From contig DASRJR010000068.1 of NCBI GenBank assembly GCA_035649395.1, positions 1-9,868 of the forward strand: a stretch of 9,868 nt of DNA, given 5' to 3'. Shown here one piece after another: positions 6,324 through 9,868 of the stretch (the stretch's first letter is position 1; each line of letters begins with the position of its first letter). Both the position numbers and the translations under genes were made by a program. The notes under the pieces are model-generated. The model had not been told where the DNA came from, did not search any database, and saw only the letters and a program-made list of their open reading frames with translations. The DNA comes from Gp6-AA40 sp035649395 (GTDB taxonomy: Bacteria; Acidobacteriota; Vicinamibacteria; Vicinamibacterales; UBA2999).

Positions 6324-9300
6324 ATGGCCCCGTTCTCGCCGATCCCGCTTCGCCACCCGATTCGCGTCGTGCTGTCGTCGACGGCGCTCCAGCCGTTCAT
6401 GTCGGTGCGCAAGGCGGCGGCGCTGGCGATCGCGCAGCTCGGCGTCGCGGCGTTCTTCATCCCCGGCGTCGCTCGCACGGCGCTTGGCGACTCGGCGCCG
6501 TGGTTCGTGCTCGTGGCGACGCTGCTCGCCGCGTTCGTCCGCGCCATCGACATTGAAAGCTGGGCGCTGCTGATCCCCGGCGGGTTCGTGACGCGTGTCG
6601 GCGCGTTCGGCCCGCGCTTCACTGGACTCGCCAGGGCCATCGCCCTGGTCGAACGCCTGCTGCTCGGGGCGCTCGCCTGTGTCGTCGCCGGCCATTATGT
6701 CGCCAGCGTCTCGGCCACGGCCATCGCCGGCTGGCGCTTCACCGGCTTCGTCCGTCCCGAGGATCTCGCGACGATCGTGGCGGTCGGCCTGCTCGGCGTG
6801 CTGTGGCTGGCGAAGCGGATCGGGCGTGAAATTGGCCGCGATGCGATGACCCAGGCGGTGTGGATCGGCGTGGCCGTTCTCCTGGCGACCATCGTGTGGG
6901 GCGGCCTGTCGCTGGTACGTGGCGACGTGAGCTTCTCCGCCATTGCGACGCCTCCGCCGGTCGGTGCCATTACCGGCTGGTTTCCATTCGATCTGGTGCT
7001 CGCGATCATCCTCGGGTTCGGCGTGACACTCCCGGTCGTTGGCGGTGGTGAGGTTCTGGCACGTGCCGCCCAGGAGCTGCAGCCACCCCGCGTGCAGGCG
7101 TTACGGCGTACCGCCCGGGTGACGGTGTTGTTCGCGGGCGTGACCACCGCGCTCGGCGCGTTTCTCATCGTATGGCTGGTACCGGCGAGCGAGCAGCCAG
7201 TCTGGGCCAACGCGCCGCTGGCGGGCCTGGCCCAGCACCTGGCCGCACCCTCTGCATTCCGCACGCTGATTGCTGTGGCACTGGCAGGTGCTGCGATCGT
7301 GATGCTCGGTGCGGCGGTGCACGCCACTCTGGGCGAGGCCGAGCAGATGCTGCACCGATCGTCGACGGACGGCACGCTTCCCGCCGGTCTCACCTCGCTG
7401 CACACCCGATTTGGGACGCCTGGCCGCTCGGTCGACGTCGCCATCATCGCCATGAGCCTGGTGGTATTCGCCAGCGGCGGCCGGGTGGCCTGGCTGTCGC
7501 GCGCCTACACGATCGCGATCGCGGCCATGCTCGTTCTCACGATCGCCGCGCTGATTCGACTGCGTCGAACACGTGAGACGCCGACGCCGTTCAAGACGCG
7601 GGGAAACCTTCGGCTCGGGCGAAAAGAGCGGCCGGTGGGGCTGCTGCTGTCCGCGGGAGTCGTCGGCACGACGGCAGCGGCGATGGTGCTCACGGGGGAC
7701 GTGCCCTCGATCGCCACCGGCATGGCCATCGCGGTGCTCGCGCTCTGGTTCGTCCGGGCGACGCCGCACGCCGCACCACTCGAGACGAGCGCGGACGAGA
7801 GCACGTTCGATCTCCTGCTCGCGGCCGAGCTGTCGCCCGACCAGATCGCGGCGCGTCCCGGCAACGTGCTCGTCCCGGTGCGCAATCCGCACGCACTCGA
7901 GCACGTCCTCGCCGCCCTGCAGACGCCCGGCGATCGCGACGTTGTCGTGATGACCGCCCGAGTGCTCGAGGTCGACGTGAGCGAGGAGACCGCCGCGCAG
8001 CCGACGCCGACATCGTCCGAGCGGCGTCTGCTGTCCGAGGTGGTCGCGCTGGCCGAGCGCGTCGGCCGCCCGGTGCGCCTGCTGATCGTCCCCACCCGCA
8101 ACGTCGTCGACGCCATCGTCGGCGCCGTCATTCGACTGCGATCGGCTGACATCTTCGTCGGCGAGTCGACGACGCTCTCGGCCGCGGACCAGGCCCGCCT
8201 GCTGGGCGAGGCGTGGGAGCGATCGGACAAGCCCGAAGCGCTCGATGTCCGACTCGTGATCTGCCATCGCAGCGGCCGTGCCGACACGTATCACCTGGGC
8301 GCCCATCCGCCCTCGCTCACCTCGAGCGATCTCGACCTGATTCACCGCCTGTGGCTCGACGCCGTCAAGACCGTCGGTCCACACGTCCACCATGGCGATG
8401 TCGTCAGAGCAGCGCTGAAACAAATGGAACAACAGCTCAACGGCCCGCAACGTGAGGAGGCCGTCGCCGCCATCCGACAGGAGGCGCGCCCGGCCGAAGA
8501 GCTCGCGGAGGTCCTGCGCACGCGTGACTACGCCCGGCTGCGCGACATGCTGCGCAACCGGCACGCCAGCGACGTGGCCTCCGTCCTCACCGCTCTCAGT
8601 CTCGAAGACCAGGTCGTCGTCTTCCGCGTGATGCCACGCAAGGACGCGGCGGCCGTGTTCGAGTACCTCCCGCAGGAGTCGAAGGAAGCGCTGCTCAAGG
8701 CGATGGCGCAGGAAGACGTCGCGGCGCTGCTGAACAACATGGCGCCGGACGATCGCACGTTGTTCCTCGAGGAGCTGCCCGCCGAGGCGACACGTCAGCT
8801 GCTATCGCTGCTCACGCCGGCAGAACGCGGTGTCGCGCTGACGCTGCTCGGGTATCCGGAGCAGTCGGTCGGCCGGCTGATGACCCCGAACTACGTCGCG
8901 GTCCGCGAGCAGTGGACCGTCCGCGAAGTGCTCGACTACGTCCGGACGCACGGGCAGGACAGCGAAACGCTCAACGTGATCTACGTCGTCGACGAGCAGG
9001 GCTCGCTGATCGACGACGTCCGCATTCGCGAGTTCCTGCTGGCGCCGCTCGAGAAGCGAGTGGCCGATCTGATGGACCGCCGGTTCGTCGCGCTCAAGGC
9101 GACCGACGATCAGGAAGCCGCGGTCGGCGTGTTCCGGCAGTACGACCGCTCGGCCCTGCCGGTCACCGACACGGCCGGCATGCTGATCGGTATCGTCACG
9201 ATCGACGACGTGCTCGACGTTGCGGAGGCGACGGCGACCAGGGAGATCCAGCGCATCGGCGGGTCGGAAGCCTTGGACGAGCCCTACATCAGCATCGCGT

Positions 9301-9854
9301 TCTGGCGCATGATTCAAAAGCGTGCCGGCTGGCTGACCGCCTTGTTCCTCGGGGAAATGCTGACGGCAACCGCGATGGGGGCGTTCGAACAGGAAATCTC
9401 GAAGGCGGTGGTCCTGGCGCTGTTCGTGCCGCTCATCATCTCGAGCGGCGGCAATTCGGGATCGCAGGCCGCGACGCTGGTCATCCGCGCGCTGGCGCTC
9501 GGCGAGGTGGGCGTGCGCGATTGGTGGCGCGTGATGCGCCGCGAGTTACTGGCCGGCGTCGCGCTCGGCGCCATCCTCGGCAGCATCGGTTTCCTGCGCA
9601 TCACGCTCTGGTCCGCCTTCTCGGACATCTATGGACCGCACTGGCTGCTGGTCGCGATCACGGTGTCGGTGGCACTCGTCGGTGTGGTGCTGTGGGGCAC
9701 GTTGAGCGGATCGCTGCTGCCGTTCGCATTGAAGCGTCTCGGATTCGATCCCGCGGCCTCGTCTGCTCCATTCGTCGCCACGCTCGTCGACGTCACGGGA
9801 CTCGTGATCTACTTCTCCGTGGCGCTGGTGGTGCTGAGGGGGACCCTCTTGTGA
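6324..9854 (+). CDS. APC-permease-like / USP-like / MgtE magnesium transporter fusion
   Basis: One open frame encodes three units. Residues about 30-480 are an APC-superfamily-like membrane domain with about 12 hydrophobic segments. Its landmarks are IPGGFVTRVGAFGP (84-97), GGGEVLARAAQELQPPR (240-256), and DGTLPAGLTSLHTRFGTPGR (349-368). Residues about 513-640 are a universal-stress-protein-like fold (NVLVPVRNPHALEHVLAAL at the start, ADIFVGES at 608-615) without a clear ATP-binding glycine motif. Residues about 720-1176 are a full MgtE: N-domain helices (722-845), paired CBS (about 853-970), then a pore domain. The pore domain has LIISSGGNSGSQAATLVIRALALGE (1037-1061) and LVDVTGLVIYF (1154-1164), whose Asp1156 matches the selectivity Asp of characterised MgtE. 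Mg2+ uptake is thus the best-supported activity. MgtE alone is usually about 450 residues. The start is uncertain: ATG 6324 chosen, GTG 6276 and ATG 6399 possible, none with a good ribosome site. The APC TM1 lacks the usual glycine-rich GxGIG pattern, so its transport activity is uncertain. Confidence 0.9.
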   Translation: MAPFSPIPLRHPIRVVLSSTALQPFMSVRKAAALAIAQLGVAAFFIPGVARTALGDSAPWFVLVATLLAAFVRAIDIESWALLIPGGFVTRVGAFGPRFTGLARAIALVERLLLGALACVVAGHYVASVSATAIAGWRFTGFVRPEDLATIVAVGLLGVLWLAKRIGREIGRDAMTQAVWIGVAVLLATIVWGGLSLVRGDVSFSAIATPPPVGAITGWFPFDLVLAIILGFGVTLPVVGGGEVLARAAQELQPPRVQALRRTARVTVLFAGVTTALGAFLIVWLVPASEQPVWANAPLAGLAQHLAAPSAFRTLIAVALAGAAIVMLGAAVHATLGEAEQMLHRSSTDGTLPAGLTSLHTRFGTPGRSVDVAIIAMSLVVFASGGRVAWLSRAYTIAIAAMLVLTIAALIRLRRTRETPTPFKTRGNLRLGRKERPVGLLLSAGVVGTTAAAMVLTGDVPSIATGMAIAVLALWFVRATPHAAPLETSADESTFDLLLAAELSPDQIAARPGNVLVPVRNPHALEHVLAALQTPGDRDVVVMTARVLEVDVSEETAAQPTPTSSERRLLSEVVALAERVGRPVRLLIVPTRNVVDAIVGAVIRLRSADIFVGESTTLSAADQARLLGEAWERSDKPEALDVRLVICHRSGRADTYHLGAHPPSLTSSDLDLIHRLWLDAVKTVGPHVHHGDVVRAALKQMEQQLNGPQREEAVAAIRQEARPAEELAEVLRTRDYARLRDMLRNRHASDVASVLTALSLEDQVVVFRVMPRKDAAAVFEYLPQESKEALLKAMAQEDVAALLNNMAPDDRTLFLEELPAEATRQLLSLLTPAERGVALTLLGYPEQSVGRLMTPNYVAVREQWTVREVLDYVRTHGQDSETLNVIYVVDEQGSLIDDVRIREFLLAPLEKRVADLMDRRFVALKATDDQEAAVGVFRQYDRSALPVTDTAGMLIGIVTIDDVLDVAEATATREIQRIGGSEALDEPYISIAFWRMIQKRAGWLTALFLGEMLTATAMGAFEQEISKAVVLALFVPLIISSGGNSGSQAATLVIRALALGEVGVRDWWRVMRRELLAGVALGAILGSIGFLRITLWSAFSDIYGPHWLLVAITVSVALVGVVLWGTLSGSLLPFALKRLGFDPAASSAPFVATLVDVTGLVIYFSVALVVLRGTLL

Positions 9855-9868
9855 TCGTGTAGGTCAAA

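Noticed and set aside
7763..8487. Possible frameshift or missed stop joining two separate genes into the transporter fusion
   Set aside because: The frame is continuous through the USP-like domain and helical linker with sensible domain content throughout, and no internal start with a ribosome site was seen near the MgtE_N boundary. An assembly error cannot be fully excluded from sequence alone.
7101..8564. 487-codon open frame on the - strand
   Set aside because: It is antisense to the transporter fusion, whose frame carries clear membrane segments and domains. The antisense product is low-complexity Arg/Gly/His-rich with no recognisable motif.
8912..9862. 316-codon + strand frame overlapping the MgtE end
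   Set aside because: It is a shifted-frame shadow of the CBS and pore domain. The product is Arg-rich and has no membrane segments, while the MgtE frame is intact to its stop.

Overview
The window is GC-rich and gene-dense. It looks like a chromosomal stretch from a member of the Acidobacteriota, possibly of the Vicinamibacteria type. The main support is two copies of the 'VWFA-related Acidobacterial' type of exported von Willebrand factor A protein, together with long overlapping genes and very high third-position GC. This taxonomic call is an inference from gene content. I see no insertion sequence, tRNA, rRNA, CRISPR array or integration site.

Layout. Positions 1-1324 (+ strand) hold the 3' half of a VWA-domain gene cut by the window edge, a 78-bp array of 7-bp repeats that folds into a long hairpin, a frataxin-like cyaY gene, and a small unrecognised protein that is probably exported. 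These converge on a minus-strand block, 1379-6173. Read in its direction of transcription, that block is: an NtrC/AlgB-type response regulator, a KinB-like membrane sensor kinase overlapping it by 14 bp, a 122-bp gap, an exported VWA protein with an intact metal site, and a small lipoprotein of the beta/gamma-crystallin fold overlapping the VWA gene by 29 bp. Divergent from the regulator, 6324-9854 (+) encodes one very large membrane protein.

The large protein is the most striking element. One uninterrupted reading frame of about 1176 codons joins an amino-acid-permease-like (APC superfamily) 12-helix membrane domain, a universal-stress-protein-like soluble domain, and a complete MgtE magnesium channel (MgtE_N, paired CBS, five-helix pore with its signature residues). 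MgtE alone is usually about 450 residues. The divergent two-component system is a natural candidate to control it, but no binding site or promoter consensus supports that link.

Other points of note: the regulator carries GAFSAA where sigma-54 activators normally have GAFTGA; the calcium-binding motifs of the crystallin-like lipoprotein are degenerate; and the heptad repeat hairpin runs up to the start of cyaY. Apart from these, the window reads as ordinary chromosome.
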